In this document: piece after piece, positions 17,607-24,983 of the stretch
Position numbering within the stretch: position 1 is the first letter of the stretch
Layout: every line of letters begins with the position of its first letter
Assembly: GCF_001975705.1 (NCBI RefSeq)
Contig: NZ_CP015093.1
Span: 1,426,001 to 1,490,000, forward strand
Direction of reading: 5' to 3'
DNA from: Salipiger abyssi
Lineage (GTDB): Bacteria; Pseudomonadota; Alphaproteobacteria; Rhodobacterales; Rhodobacteraceae
Length of the DNA: 64,000 nucleotides
Notes under the pieces: model-generated
Databases searched by the model: none
Told to the model about the DNA's origin: nothing
Seen by the model: the letters and a program-made list of their open reading frames with translations, nothing else
Program-made: the position numbers and the translations under genes

Positions 17607-17611
17607 GAAAG

Positions 17612-17875
17612 ATGCGAGAGACGCTAGGAGATCCCGTCCGGCATTTCTGGATGACCCGAAGCGTGGCCCGTGTGATGGGCCTGAACCTGTCCGAGGAAAT
17701 GCTGTCGGGGCATCTGGGCCCCGACGAATACGCCCATATGGTGACCTGCTGTCGCGGCTGCGCGCTGGTCGAGGCCTGTGAAAGCTGGCTCGGCGCGCAA
17801 ACCGGCGTGACCGCCACGCCACCGCCGGGCTGCTGCAACGCGGCCCTGCTGTCGCGGCTGCGGAAACTGCACTGA
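17612..17875 (+). CDS. DUF6455-like cysteine-rich protein, copy 3
   Basis: 87-aa third paralogue. FWMTRSVARVMGLNLSEEMLSGHLGPDEYAHMV is followed by CCRGCALVEACESWLG and a distal GCCNAAL, giving six cysteines. It begins 5 bp after copy 2. A longer in-frame reading from upstream runs through copies 1 and 2 in the wrong frame and is rejected. The remains of a phosphotransferase gene follow immediately. Confidence 0.75.
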   Translation: MRETLGDPVRHFWMTRSVARVMGLNLSEEMLSGHLGPDEYAHMVTCCRGCALVEACESWLGAQTGVTATPPPGCCNAALLSRLRKLH

Positions 17876-18596
17876 CCGCCCGCCCCGATCCGACGGCCTG
17901 GGGCCTCTCGGCCCCGCTGGAGCCGATCGGCGCTGGTGCCCGCAACGTCGTCTTCCGCTGTGGCGATGTCGTGCTGAAATCCACCGGGCGAAGCGAGGCG
18001 GCTCTACGCTGGCTGGTGACCGTGCAGGCGGCGGCACGTCAGGTGGGCTTTGTCACTGCCGATCCGGTGCCGGCGCGCAACGGGCGCCTGATCGCCGGAG
18101 GCTGGACCGCAGAGCGCTTCCTGCCGGGACGCATCGCCGACCCCCGAGATCTCTCCGCGCTCGCCCCCGCATCGCCGCGTTTCATCGCGCCGCCCGGCGG
18201 TTTCCGCCGCGCCCCGGCGTTCCCGGCATGGCGGTGCTGCTGCGCCTCGGTCGGGGCGGAGGTGTTGTGCTTCCTGCCATGCCCCGAAAGCTCGCCAAGG
18301 CGATCCGTGCGGCATTTGCCGATGTCGCCGATACGCCGCAAGGGGTGGTGCATGGCGATCTGAATCCGGGAAATGTGATCGTGACCAACGAGGGTCCGGC
18401 ACTGGTCGACTGGGACGAATCGCGCCACGACGCGCTCTGTCTCGACCGGGTGGCGCTTGGCCTGCCGGCCACGCGGGCGGAACGCCGCGCGGCTCTGGCT
18501 TGGGAAATCGCCTGCTGCTGGGCGCCGGAACCCGAACGCGCGCGCAGTCTGGCGCGCGGCTTTATTCGGTCCGCAGGTGCTGCGCCGATTCCTTGA
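17872..18596 (+). pseudogene. Aminoglycoside phosphotransferase/choline kinase-like gene, frameshifted and without a normal start
   Basis: A kinase-like (APH fold) protein is encoded in two frames. The N-terminal part begins right at the stop of the preceding gene and reads ARPDPTAWGLSAPLEPIGAG, then a VVLK strand, as far as SALAP. After the five-C run at 18164-18168 the homology continues in another frame: RIAAFHRAARRF, then VHGDLNPGNVIV (catalytic HGDLxxxN) and ALVDWDES (metal-binding Asp). One extra C rejoins the frames. No ATG, GTG or TTG is available before residue ~34 of the N-terminal frame; only a CTG at 17872 is in the expected place. The 3' end overlaps the convergent NDUFA9-like gene by 35 bp. 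It is probably a decaying gene, though a sequencing error could explain the shift. Confidence 0.75.
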
Positions 18597-19545
18597 TCGC
18601 GTCGTACTGGCCCGACGGGCGGAAGCGCCAGAGATACTCCGGCAGCACCGCCTCCAGCGAGGTCGGGGTGATGCCGAGATCGGCGAAACCTTTCGCGTCT
18701 TCAGCCACCACATTGTCATGGCGCAAAGACTTCACCTGATCGCGGGTGATCTGCGCCGGGAAAAGCCCGCCGGTGAGCGTCTGAAGCAGCTCGAATCCCC
18801 AGCCCATCACGGACGCGATGCCGAAGGGGATATTGACCAGAAGCTTGCGACGGCGGATCACGCCCAGCATCTGCGTCATCAGCTCGCGGAAGCTGTCCAC
18901 ATCGGGTCCGCCCAGCTCGTAGACGCCCGGCGCCGCCTCTCCGGTCACGCCCATGACGGCGGCATGGGCCACGTCGTCCACATAAACTGGCTGGAATTTC
19001 GTCTCGGCACCCACCAGCGGCAGCACCGGCCCCATGCGCGACATCGAGGCGAAGCGGTTGAAGAAGCCGTCCTCCGGCCCGAAGATCACCGAAGGCCGCA
19101 GGATCACCGCGTCGGGCATGTGCGACAGCACTGCCGACTCGCCCAGAGCCTTGGTGCGGGCGTAGTCGCTGGCGCTCTCGGCATCGGCGCCGATGGCCGA
19201 GATCTGCACCATGCGCGCGACGCCCATCTCGGCGGCGATTCGCGCGACGCGCTCGGCGCCCTCAGACTGGACCGCGTCGAAATTGTTCTTGCCCTTGGCA
19301 TCGAAGGTGCCGACGCAGTTCACCACCGCATCCGCGCCATGCATCACTGCGCGCACCGACTCGTCATCGCGGATATTGCAGAGCACCGGCTCCACCTGGC
19401 CGACAACGCCGTAGGGCTTGACGAAAAGCGCCTCGTTCGGGCGCCGCACCGCGACACGGACGCGCCAGCCCAGCTTGGCCATGCGGCGCGCGATATAGCG
19501 CCCGACAAAACCGGATCCCCCGTAGATGGTGACGAGTTTGCTCAT
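18562..19545 (-). CDS. NDUFA9-like NAD(P)-binding protein (complex I-associated atypical SDR)
   Basis: 327-aa atypical short-chain dehydrogenase. [19 protein letters not shown] is the N-terminal dinucleotide-binding loop, [10 protein letters not shown] follows, and [12 protein letters not shown] holds the Tyr-x3-Lys. This matches the alphaproteobacterial homologues of mitochondrial NDUFA9, which associates with respiratory complex I. The ATG at 19545 directly precedes the Rossmann fold; upstream in-frame codons run towards the tRNA region and are rejected. The 3' end overlaps the broken phosphotransferase. Confidence 0.9.
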   Translation of the reverse strand: MSKLVTIYGGSGFVGRYIARRMAKLGWRVRVAVRRPNEALFVKPYGVVGQVEPVLCNIRDDESVRAVMHGADAVVNCVGTFDAKGKNNFDAVQSEGAERVARIAAEMGVARMVQISAIGADAESASDYARTKALGESAVLSHMPDAVILRPSVIFGPEDGFFNRFASMSRMGPVLPLVGAETKFQPVYVDDVAHAAVMGVTGEAAPGVYELGGPDVDSFRELMTQMLGVIRRRKLLVNIPFGIASVMGWGFELLQTLTGGLFPAQITRDQVKSLRHDNVVAEDAKGFADLGITPTSLEAVLPEYLWRFRPSGQYDAIKESAQHLRTE

Positions 19546-19698
19546 TGACCTAGCTCCGTGATGCGCGGTTTGCCGCCCCTGAATACCGGTCACGGGCAAG
19601 CGCGGCAAGGTGCCGTGGCGCGAGATGGAAAACAAAGCGAAAAAACGGCGTTGACACCGGATTGCGAGCCGCGTAAACGCCTGCCTCACACCACCTGT

Positions 19699-19785
19699 GC
19701 CCAGGTGGCGGAATTGGTAGACGCGCTGGTTTCAGGTACCAGTGGCTTAACGGCCGTGGAGGTTCGAGTCCTCTCCTGGGCACCA
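19699..19785 (+). tRNA. tRNA-Leu (anticodon CAG)
   Basis: An 87-nt cloverleaf. The acceptor arm GCCCAGG pairs with CCTGGGC, the D arm is of the GGCGGAATTGGTAGACGC type, and the anticodon stem CTGGT/ACCAG encloses the loop TTCAGGT with anticodon CAG. A class II long variable arm is followed by the T-loop GGTTCGAGTCC. CCA is encoded in the gene (19783-19785). It reads CUG, the main leucine codon in this GC-rich genome. Confidence 0.97.
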
Positions 19786-20084
19786 CTATCCCCCTAAAAT
19801 CATTATTGGCCTTGCTGTTGTGATCTCGGGCTGTCCGGGGTCGTGCCGCTGTTTCGGACAATACCGAAATTACCCGCCGCAGCCTTTCACGGCTGCCGCC
19901 AGCGGTCATGCCAGTCGTCGGCATTCAGATCCGAAACGTCATGAGATGAGGCGCGCGTCCGGCGCAGATGCGCACGCGCAAGCCACGCCTCCGCAATCCG
20001 CAGAGGCGTGGCGTTTTCAGGTTACGTCTGGCGACCCTGAGCAGCTGTGACCCGGCATTGCGCCGGATCACGGCAGGGCCATCG
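19786..20084. other. Intergenic region after the tRNA gene
   Basis: About 300 bp between the tRNA and the 3' end of the amidohydrolase gene. No coding region could be supported. Apart from the hairpin at 19982-20017 nothing recognisable was seen. I looked for a repeat of the tRNA 3' end that would mark an integration site and found none. Confidence 0.5.
19982..20017 (+). terminator. Putative rho-independent terminator
   Basis: GCCACGCCTC (19982-19991) pairs perfectly with GAGGCGTGGC (20003-20012) around an 11-nt loop, followed by GTTTT. The orientation suits the + strand. It lies ~200 bp beyond the tRNA-Leu gene and could end that transcript. Confidence 0.55.
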
Positions 20085-21323
20085 TCAACCGGCCTTTTGC
20101 GCCTCGAGCTTCCACTCGGACATCGTCGGCTCCAGATTGAAGAGCTTCTGCGCGTTGCCGCCCAGAATGTCCCGCTTGGCCTGCTCGCCGAGGAAGGGCA
20201 GATCGTAGATCGTGCTCGGCAGGTCCATGTCCCAATGCGGGTAGTCGGAGGAATAGAGAAGCTGGGTCTCGGCGTTGATCATCTTGAAGGTGACCTCCAG
20301 CGCCTCCTTGTTGTCCACCAGTTCCATCGGCTGCGAAGAATAGAACATCTCGCGCATGTAATCGCTGGGCTTCTTCTTCAGCAGCGGCGCGTCCGAGGTG
20401 CGCATCATGTATTCGTTGTCGAGCCGCTGCATCAGGAAGGGGATCCACGCGAGGCCGCTTTCGATCCACATGGTGCGGAGCTTGGGGAAACGCTCCGGCA
20501 TGCCGTTCATCACCCAGTTTGTCATGTGGATGATGTTGCAGAAGCTGAACCCGAGCGCGTGCACCGAGATGAACTTGTTGAGCTGCGACAACGAGGAATC
20601 CGACCAGTTATAGACCGCGTGGAAACCCAGCGGCATGCCGTGCTCTTCGAGCTTGGAAAAGATCCGCATATTGGCATTGTCGTGGATCGGGCGCTTGAGA
20701 TAGCCGGTCGAGAGGAAGCCCACGACTCCCTTGCGCTCGGCGAACTCGTCAATAATGCGCTCCGCCTCGTGCGGCTCGTTGATAGGCAGATAGACCATCG
20801 AGCACATGCGCTTGTCTTCTTCCAGAATGCGCTCGCACAGCCAGCGGTTATAGGCGCGTGCCATGGCGACCTCGACCTCGGGCTGCGGATGCGTGGCAAG
20901 CAGCAGCATCGGCGTCGGGAAGAGGCAGGCCATGTCCACGCCGAGCGCGTCCATCCAGCGCCGGGTCAGCGTGATGTCGCGATGGGGCGTCGGCGGCACC
21001 GTCTCCTTGCTCCGGCCGGGATAGCGCGTCACGCGGCCCGCCATGTCCTGCGAGCCGATGGCCTGCGGGATGAGCCCCGCGCGCCCGACATTGCCCGCCG
21101 AGAGGCCGAGATGGCGCAGCACCGGGTCGTCCATGTATTGCAGGATCTCCGGCAGCGCCTCGGTCTCGTAATGGTGGCTGTCGACGTCGCAGATGAAGAA
21201 GTCTTTGTAGTTCCGCTCCAGTGCCTGTTTCCTGGCGTTCTTGAGAAGCTTGGTGGTGTCGAATTCCTTGATCGCCGGATCGGCGTCGGAACTGTAATTC
21301 AGTGGGTTCTGGGGCATTGTCAT
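20085..21323 (-). CDS. Amidohydrolase-2 (ACMSD/PDC-hydrolase-like) family protein
   Basis: 412-aa TIM-barrel metal enzyme of the amidohydrolase-2 family, which includes aminocarboxymuconate-semialdehyde decarboxylase and related decarboxylases and hydrolases of aromatic catabolism. Visible blocks are CDVDSHHYE (~46-52, metal-binding start, not a canonical HxH), a central GFHAVYNW, the long ERFPKLRTMWIESGLAWIPF and the C-terminal SSDYPHWD. Start 21323 was chosen for the GGGAGGA site upstream. It is third in an operon with a Rieske ferredoxin and a 93-aa protein, facing a MarR gene. Decarboxylation or hydrolysis of an aromatic acid or ring-cleavage product is likely, but the substrate is open. 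Confidence 0.82.
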   Translation of the reverse strand: MTMPQNPLNYSSDADPAIKEFDTTKLLKNARKQALERNYKDFFICDVDSHHYETEALPEILQYMDDPVLRHLGLSAGNVGRAGLIPQAIGSQDMAGRVTRYPGRSKETVPPTPHRDITLTRRWMDALGVDMACLFPTPMLLLATHPQPEVEVAMARAYNRWLCERILEEDKRMCSMVYLPINEPHEAERIIDEFAERKGVVGFLSTGYLKRPIHDNANMRIFSKLEEHGMPLGFHAVYNWSDSSLSQLNKFISVHALGFSFCNIIHMTNWVMNGMPERFPKLRTMWIESGLAWIPFLMQRLDNEYMMRTSDAPLLKKKPSDYMREMFYSSQPMELVDNKEALEVTFKMINAETQLLYSSDYPHWDMDLPSTIYDLPFLGEQAKRDILGGNAQKLFNLEPTMSEWKLEAQKAG

Positions 21324-21343
21324 TTGGCGTTCCTCCCGCGTGT

Positions 21344-21625
21344 TCAGTGTTTCAGCGTCTGCCACATGCCGAGCTCGAAGGCGGCCATGTCGGCAGCCTC
21401 CAGAATGCCGGTGGCGGCAATGGCAACCTCGGTCGCAGAAATGTCGTTGCCCCTGGGGAAGGTCTCGACCGCCTCATCCTCCTCGTGCAGCCGGGCATAG
21501 ACGCGCACGACCTCGGCAAAGAGCGCCTGCACCTGCTCCAGGCTCAGCCCGCCAGCCTCGGGGGCGCGAAGGGCACGCAGGACATCGTCGAAAGCGGCGT
21601 CGACGGGGCGCTTGTCCGCGCTCAT
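21344..21625 (-). CDS. Hypothetical protein in the Rieske ferredoxin operon
   Basis: 93-aa, largely helical protein (SADKRPVDAAFDDVLRALR...ELGMWQTLKH). No cysteines, membrane segment or known motif were seen. Start 21625 lies 5 bp beyond the Rieske stop codon; an alternative at 21643 would overlap it. It sits between a Rieske ferredoxin and an amidohydrolase, and may be an accessory subunit of one of them (inference). Confidence 0.6.
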   Translation of the reverse strand: MSADKRPVDAAFDDVLRALRAPEAGGLSLEQVQALFAEVVRVYARLHEEDEAVETFPRGNDISATEVAIAATGILEAADMAAFELGMWQTLKH

Positions 21626-21629
21626 TTTC

Positions 21630-21995
21630 TCAAACCTCGACATAGATCTGCGCGTCCCGTTCGATGACCTTGTAGCGGCTCAGGCGGATTTTCGGATCGC
21701 CGATGGCCTCGCCGGTCTCGATCTTGAATTCCCAGCCGTGCCACGGGCAGACGAAATGCATTTCGGTGGTGTCGAAACTCTGGCGGACGGAGCGTTTCTG
21801 CTCGTCCAGTTCGTCGCAGACCCGGGGCATCTTCAGCCCTTCGCAGACCGGGCCGCCCTGATGTGGGCAGATGTTCCTGTAGGCCACGACGGTGTCGTTG
21901 TGCCGGATGACGCCGATCTCGACCCCTTCGACCTCGAAGATCCTGGCAGTCGTATCGCTGAGATCCGCCGCCGCGCAGAGCAGTTTTTCAGGCAT
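21630..21995 (-). CDS. Rieske-type [2Fe-2S] ferredoxin
   Basis: 121-aa single-domain Rieske protein. The cluster ligands are in CPHQGGPV (Cys-x-His) and CPWHGWEF (Cys-x2-His). Such ferredoxins deliver electrons to Rieske non-haem iron oxygenases, or belong to the nitrite reductase small-subunit-like group. The ATG has a GGGAGGG site. No oxygenase lies in this operon; the nearest is at 28479. It is divergent from the MarR gene at 22105 with the operator between them. Confidence 0.9.
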   Translation of the reverse strand: MPEKLLCAAADLSDTTARIFEVEGVEIGVIRHNDTVVAYRNICPHQGGPVCEGLKMPRVCDELDEQKRSVRQSFDTTEMHFVCPWHGWEFKIETGEAIGDPKIRLSRYKVIERDAQIYVEV

Positions 21996-22011
21996 GGGTT
22001 CCCTCCCAATT

Positions 22012-22030
22012 TAGTACGCTCATCTTACCG
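22012..22030. promoter_or_regulatory. Putative MarR operator, site 1
   Basis: TAGTACG-N5-CTTACCG, an imperfect copy of the perfect palindrome 26 bp downstream (centre to centre). It lies just upstream of the Rieske ferredoxin gene (start 21995). Confidence 0.5.
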
Positions 22031-22037
22031 TTTAAAT

Positions 22038-22056
22038 TAGTAAGATTGCCTTACTA
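22038..22056. promoter_or_regulatory. Putative MarR operator, site 2
   Basis: TAGTAAG-ATTGC-CTTACTA, a perfect 7-bp inverted repeat in the AT-rich gap between the divergent Rieske ferredoxin and MarR genes. Size and symmetry fit a MarR-family dimer site controlling both directions. Confidence 0.65.
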
Positions 22057-22104
22057 TATGGGTTGAACTATCCTCTGTCAAGCTGACGAGGATCCGGGAT
22101 CGTG

Positions 22105-22560
22105 ATGGAAAACAAAGACATACCGATCCCCATGTCGCAGCGGCGCGGCCTCGGGGCCTCGCTGCGACTCGCGCATCACCTTTATGGGAAGCGTTTGCAG
22201 AAGCGCCTGATTTCCTCAGAACTCAGCATGGCGCAGTACATTCATCTGCGGACGCTGAAGGAAGAGGTGCGGATCTCGCAATCGGAGCTCTCCGCCCAGC
22301 TCGGCATCGAAAAGGCCTCCTCGACCCGGGTGCTGGACGAGCTCGCGCAGCGCGGGCTGATCCGGCGCGACCGGCACAAGCAGGACAAGCGCATGCTGGT
22401 GGTCAGCCTCACAGAGGCGGGGCATGCCAAGATCGACGAGGCGATGGATACCGCCCGCGTCATCGCCGATATCGCCTCGCAGGATTTCGACGAGGGCGAG
22501 CTGCTTCAGCTCTTCCGGGCGCTCGACAAGATGATCGACAACCTGTCGGCAGAGAGCTGA
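22105..22560 (+). CDS. MarR family transcriptional regulator
   Basis: 151-aa winged-helix regulator: SELSMAQYIHLRTLKEEVRISQSELSAQLGIEKASSTRVLDELAQRGLIRR is the helix-turn-helix, DKQDKRMLVVSLTEAG-type the wing (HKQDKRMLVVSLTEAG here), and helices at both ends form the dimer interface. It faces the Rieske/amidohydrolase operon with two palindromes between, so it probably represses that operon and itself until an aromatic ligand binds. A GTG three bases upstream (22102) is an alternative start. Confidence 0.92.
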   Translation: MENKDIPIPMSQRRGLGASLRLAHHLYGKRLQKRLISSELSMAQYIHLRTLKEEVRISQSELSAQLGIEKASSTRVLDELAQRGLIRRDRHKQDKRMLVVSLTEAGHAKIDEAMDTARVIADIASQDFDEGELLQLFRALDKMIDNLSAES

Positions 22561-22563
22561 GCC

Positions 22564-23496
22564 TCAGCGCAGCATCGGCGAGACGGCGAGCAGGATCACA
22601 CCGGCGCCTGCCAGCACCGAGGCGATGTAGAAACGGCGCCCGGGTGGTTTTTCGGTCTTGAAGATGTGTCCGGCGAGCCAGGCGGCAAAGAACATCTCGA
22701 CGGAAGAGATGATCGCGACCGTCGTGACATTCGACAGTTGCAGCGCAAAGAACTGCACAATCTGCCCGATGCTCATCGACGCCGCCGCGAGCAATTGCCA
22801 GCGGCTCGGCATTTGCATCGCCTTGAACCCGCCACGCAGTCGCCCGGGGCGCAGCGCTGAGGCTCCGAACCATACCAGCCCGGTCAGCGCGCCGATGAAC
22901 ACGCCGAGCAGCGGATCGGGCACCGTCTGCATGGCAAGCTTGCGCGCGACGAACGACCCGCCATAACTCGCTGCCGACCCCAGCGCGAGCGCCCTGCCCT
23001 TGCGCTGGTCGGGATTGGTGCTTTGCGAGAATGTGCTGAGCAGACCGCTGCGCCCAAGGGCACGCACCATCATGATGATGACCCCCGCTGTCACCAGCAG
23101 AAAGGCAAGCACCGTGACCGGGGTAATGATCTCGCCCAGGAGCAGCACCGCGAAGACCGCGGCGAAGACCGGGATCAGCCGGCGGATCAGCCCGGTTTCG
23201 ATCGCGCCGTTCAGCTCGACCGAGCGGAACAGCGACAGCCGGCCCAGCACATTGCCCAGCAGACCGGCGCAGACGAAGTAGGCGACGCCGATCAATATGG
23301 CGAGATCGGCGCCGGGCAATGGCGGGCCGATGATCAGCCAGAGCCCCCCCGACATCGCGGCGGTCATCAGCACCGAGACCAGCACGTCATTGCCGCGCCC
23401 CTCGGCGGAGCGTGCGCTCTTGACGATGGCGACCGAACTCAGCGCGTAGCAGAAGGCCCCGAAGGTCGCGAGGAGCCCCCCGATCAGCGCCGTCAT
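22564..23496 (-). CDS. DMT-superfamily (EamA-like) transporter
   Basis: 310-aa membrane protein with about ten hydrophobic segments in two homologous halves, typical of EamA/RhaT-type drug/metabolite transporters. ALIGGLLATFGAFCYALSS opens the first half, and the second begins near GRALALGSAASYGGSFVARKLA. It is the last gene of the phthalate-type operon on this strand, 27 bp after the 150-aa gene, so uptake or efflux of a pathway compound is plausible. It ends 3 bp from the convergent MarR gene. Confidence 0.85.
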   Translation of the reverse strand: MTALIGGLLATFGAFCYALSSVAIVKSARSAEGRGNDVLVSVLMTAAMSGGLWLIIGPPLPGADLAILIGVAYFVCAGLLGNVLGRLSLFRSVELNGAIETGLIRRLIPVFAAVFAVLLLGEIITPVTVLAFLLVTAGVIIMMVRALGRSGLLSTFSQSTNPDQRKGRALALGSAASYGGSFVARKLAMQTVPDPLLGVFIGALTGLVWFGASALRPGRLRGGFKAMQMPSRWQLLAAASMSIGQIVQFFALQLSNVTTVAIISSVEMFFAAWLAGHIFKTEKPPGRRFYIASVLAGAGVILLAVSPMLR

Positions 23497-23523
23497 CGTG
23501 GCCGGTCTGTCATTGCCCGGCGA

Positions 23524-23976
23524 TCATCCGGCATCGGCGAGCAGCTGTTCGAGGAAGCGCCCGGAGGACATGACCTCGCGCGTCGGCATCTTCTGCTGCT
23601 CGTCGGTCAGTTCGGACTCGGGCGAATAGGTCAGCCCCTGCCCGTCCCAGAACCACCAATAGATGATTTCGCCCTGCTTACCCCGGATCGGCATCCGGAA
23701 GGTGGGGAATTGCCGCTGCGCGCGCGGGATCTCGATCTCGCCGGCCTTGGAATGGCTGAGCCCGAGCTTTTTCAGCACGCCGCCGAGCGGCACCATGGCC
23801 ATCTTGCCCTCACGGATCTCGGCGAGCGAGGTCACATTGTCCGGGCGCGTCGCGCTCGGCCCCTTGAGGAACTTGACCACGGGCGGATAGCTGGGGTGGA
23901 CATGGGTGACCTGAACATAGGCCAGCCCCTTGTCCGTGGCGATTTCGACGATATCGCCGGGTGCGTATTCTTCCAC
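23524..23976 (-). CDS. Hypothetical protein in the phthalate-type operon
   Basis: 150-aa soluble protein I do not recognise. The N-terminus EEYAPGDIVEIATDKGLAYVQVTHVHPSYP looks like a small beta-barrel (SH3-like) domain. A central GEIEIPRAQRQFPTFRMPIRGK and the aromatic-rich IIYWWFWDGQGLTY follow. There are no cysteines and no signal peptide. The GTG start has a GGAGT site. It lies 14 bp after the decarboxylase-like gene and before the DMT transporter, so it is very probably part of the pathway or its control. Confidence 0.7.
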   Translation of the reverse strand: MEEYAPGDIVEIATDKGLAYVQVTHVHPSYPPVVKFLKGPSATRPDNVTSLAEIREGKMAMVPLGGVLKKLGLSHSKAGEIEIPRAQRQFPTFRMPIRGKQGEIIYWWFWDGQGLTYSPESELTDEQQKMPTREVMSSGRFLEQLLADAG

Positions 23977-23990
23977 GTTGGGACTCCTTT

Positions 23991-24983
23991 TCAGAGACTG
24001 TAGGCTTCCAGAGTGGACGGGTGAAACAGCTCCTCGACCTTGACGCGGCGCGGCGACAGGCCCTGGCTCGCGTGATAGTCGAGAAACTTGTCCAGCGTCG
24101 CGACGTTATCGGCGACGCCATAGCTCCACGGGTCATTGCCCATCAGGGTCTGCACCCGCTTCAGGTTGTCCTCGACAAAGGGCATGGTGACCTTGGTAGC
24201 CGAGGTGTCGAAGAGCGCCTCTTCGGCCAGCCGCTTGGACGCGGTGAAGGCCTTGAGCAGCGCGGCGGGGAGGAACGGGTATTCCTCCACCAGGCTGCGG
24301 CGCACGCCGAGAACATGCATGATCGGAAAGATCCTGGTGCGGCGATAGTAATCCTCGGCGGCCGAGATGCTGTCGGCGAACAGCCGGCCCACATGCGGGT
24401 GGCCTTCGGCATAGCAGCGCGGCCAGCGCGGGCCGACAAAACCGTCGATCTCGCCATCGGCCAGCATCTGGTTCAGCGTGCTGCCCACCGGGGCCTCTTC
24501 CATGGTGATGTCGTCGGGGAGCTGCACCTTGATCTTTTCCGGACGGCCGGCGGTGTCCATCCCGCCACGCACCCAGGTGATATCGGAGGGTTTCACGCCG
24601 TATTCGTCTTCCAGGATGCCGCGCACCCAGACGTTCGCCGAGAGCTGATACTCGGCGATGCCAATGCGCTTGCCCTTCAGATCCTCGGGCTTTTCAATGC
24701 CCTTGTCGGTGCGGATATAGACCGAGGTATGACGGAAGGCGCGGCTCAGGAAGACCGGGATGGCGACGTAATGCGGCTCGCCCCGCGCGACCGAGATCGA
24801 ATAGGAGGACAGCGACAGCTCGCTGATATCGAAGGCCTGATGCCGGAAGGCGCGGAAGAACATCTCTTCCGGCGAGAGCAGCATCGGGATCGGATCGACA
24901 CCGTCGATCTGCACCCGCCCGTCCACGATGGCCCGCGTCCGGTCGTAGTTTCCCATCGCGAGGGAAAGCTTGAGATTCGTCAT
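23991..24983 (-). CDS. 4,5-dihydroxyphthalate decarboxylase-like protein (Pht5-type, substrate-binding-protein fold)
   Basis: 330-aa protein beginning TNLKLSLAMGNYDRTRAIVDG, the typical opening of 4,5-dihydroxyphthalate decarboxylases, which convert the diol acid to protocatechuate. The fold resembles ABC/TRAP substrate-binding proteins, and homologues are often misnamed so. Conserved blocks here include GVDPIPMLLSPEEMFFRAFRH, LKGKRIGIAEYQLSANVWVRG and GMDTAGRPEK. It has no signal peptide, supporting a cytoplasmic enzyme. Start 24983 overlaps the diol dehydrogenase stop (ATGA). Neighbouring oxygenase, reductase and Gfo/Idh/MocA genes match the other steps of the phthalate route. Confidence 0.8.
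   Translation of the reverse strand: MTNLKLSLAMGNYDRTRAIVDGRVQIDGVDPIPMLLSPEEMFFRAFRHQAFDISELSLSSYSISVARGEPHYVAIPVFLSRAFRHTSVYIRTDKGIEKPEDLKGKRIGIAEYQLSANVWVRGILEDEYGVKPSDITWVRGGMDTAGRPEKIKVQLPDDITMEEAPVGSTLNQMLADGEIDGFVGPRWPRCYAEGHPHVGRLFADSISAAEDYYRRTRIFPIMHVLGVRRSLVEEYPFLPAALLKAFTASKRLAEEALFDTSATKVTMPFVEDNLKRVQTLMGNDPWSYGVADNVATLDKFLDYHASQGLSPRRVKVEELFHPSTLEAYSL

Noticed and set aside
19699..20084. A tRNA-associated integration site for a genomic island
   Set aside because: No repeat of the tRNA 3' end and no integrase were found downstream within the window, and the catabolic region shows no obvious change in base composition.
23991..24983. Reading the Pht5-like protein as an ABC/TRAP transporter binding protein
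   Set aside because: There is no signal peptide, and it sits with start overlap behind a diol dehydrogenase in a phthalate-type gene set. The fold similarity alone explains such names.
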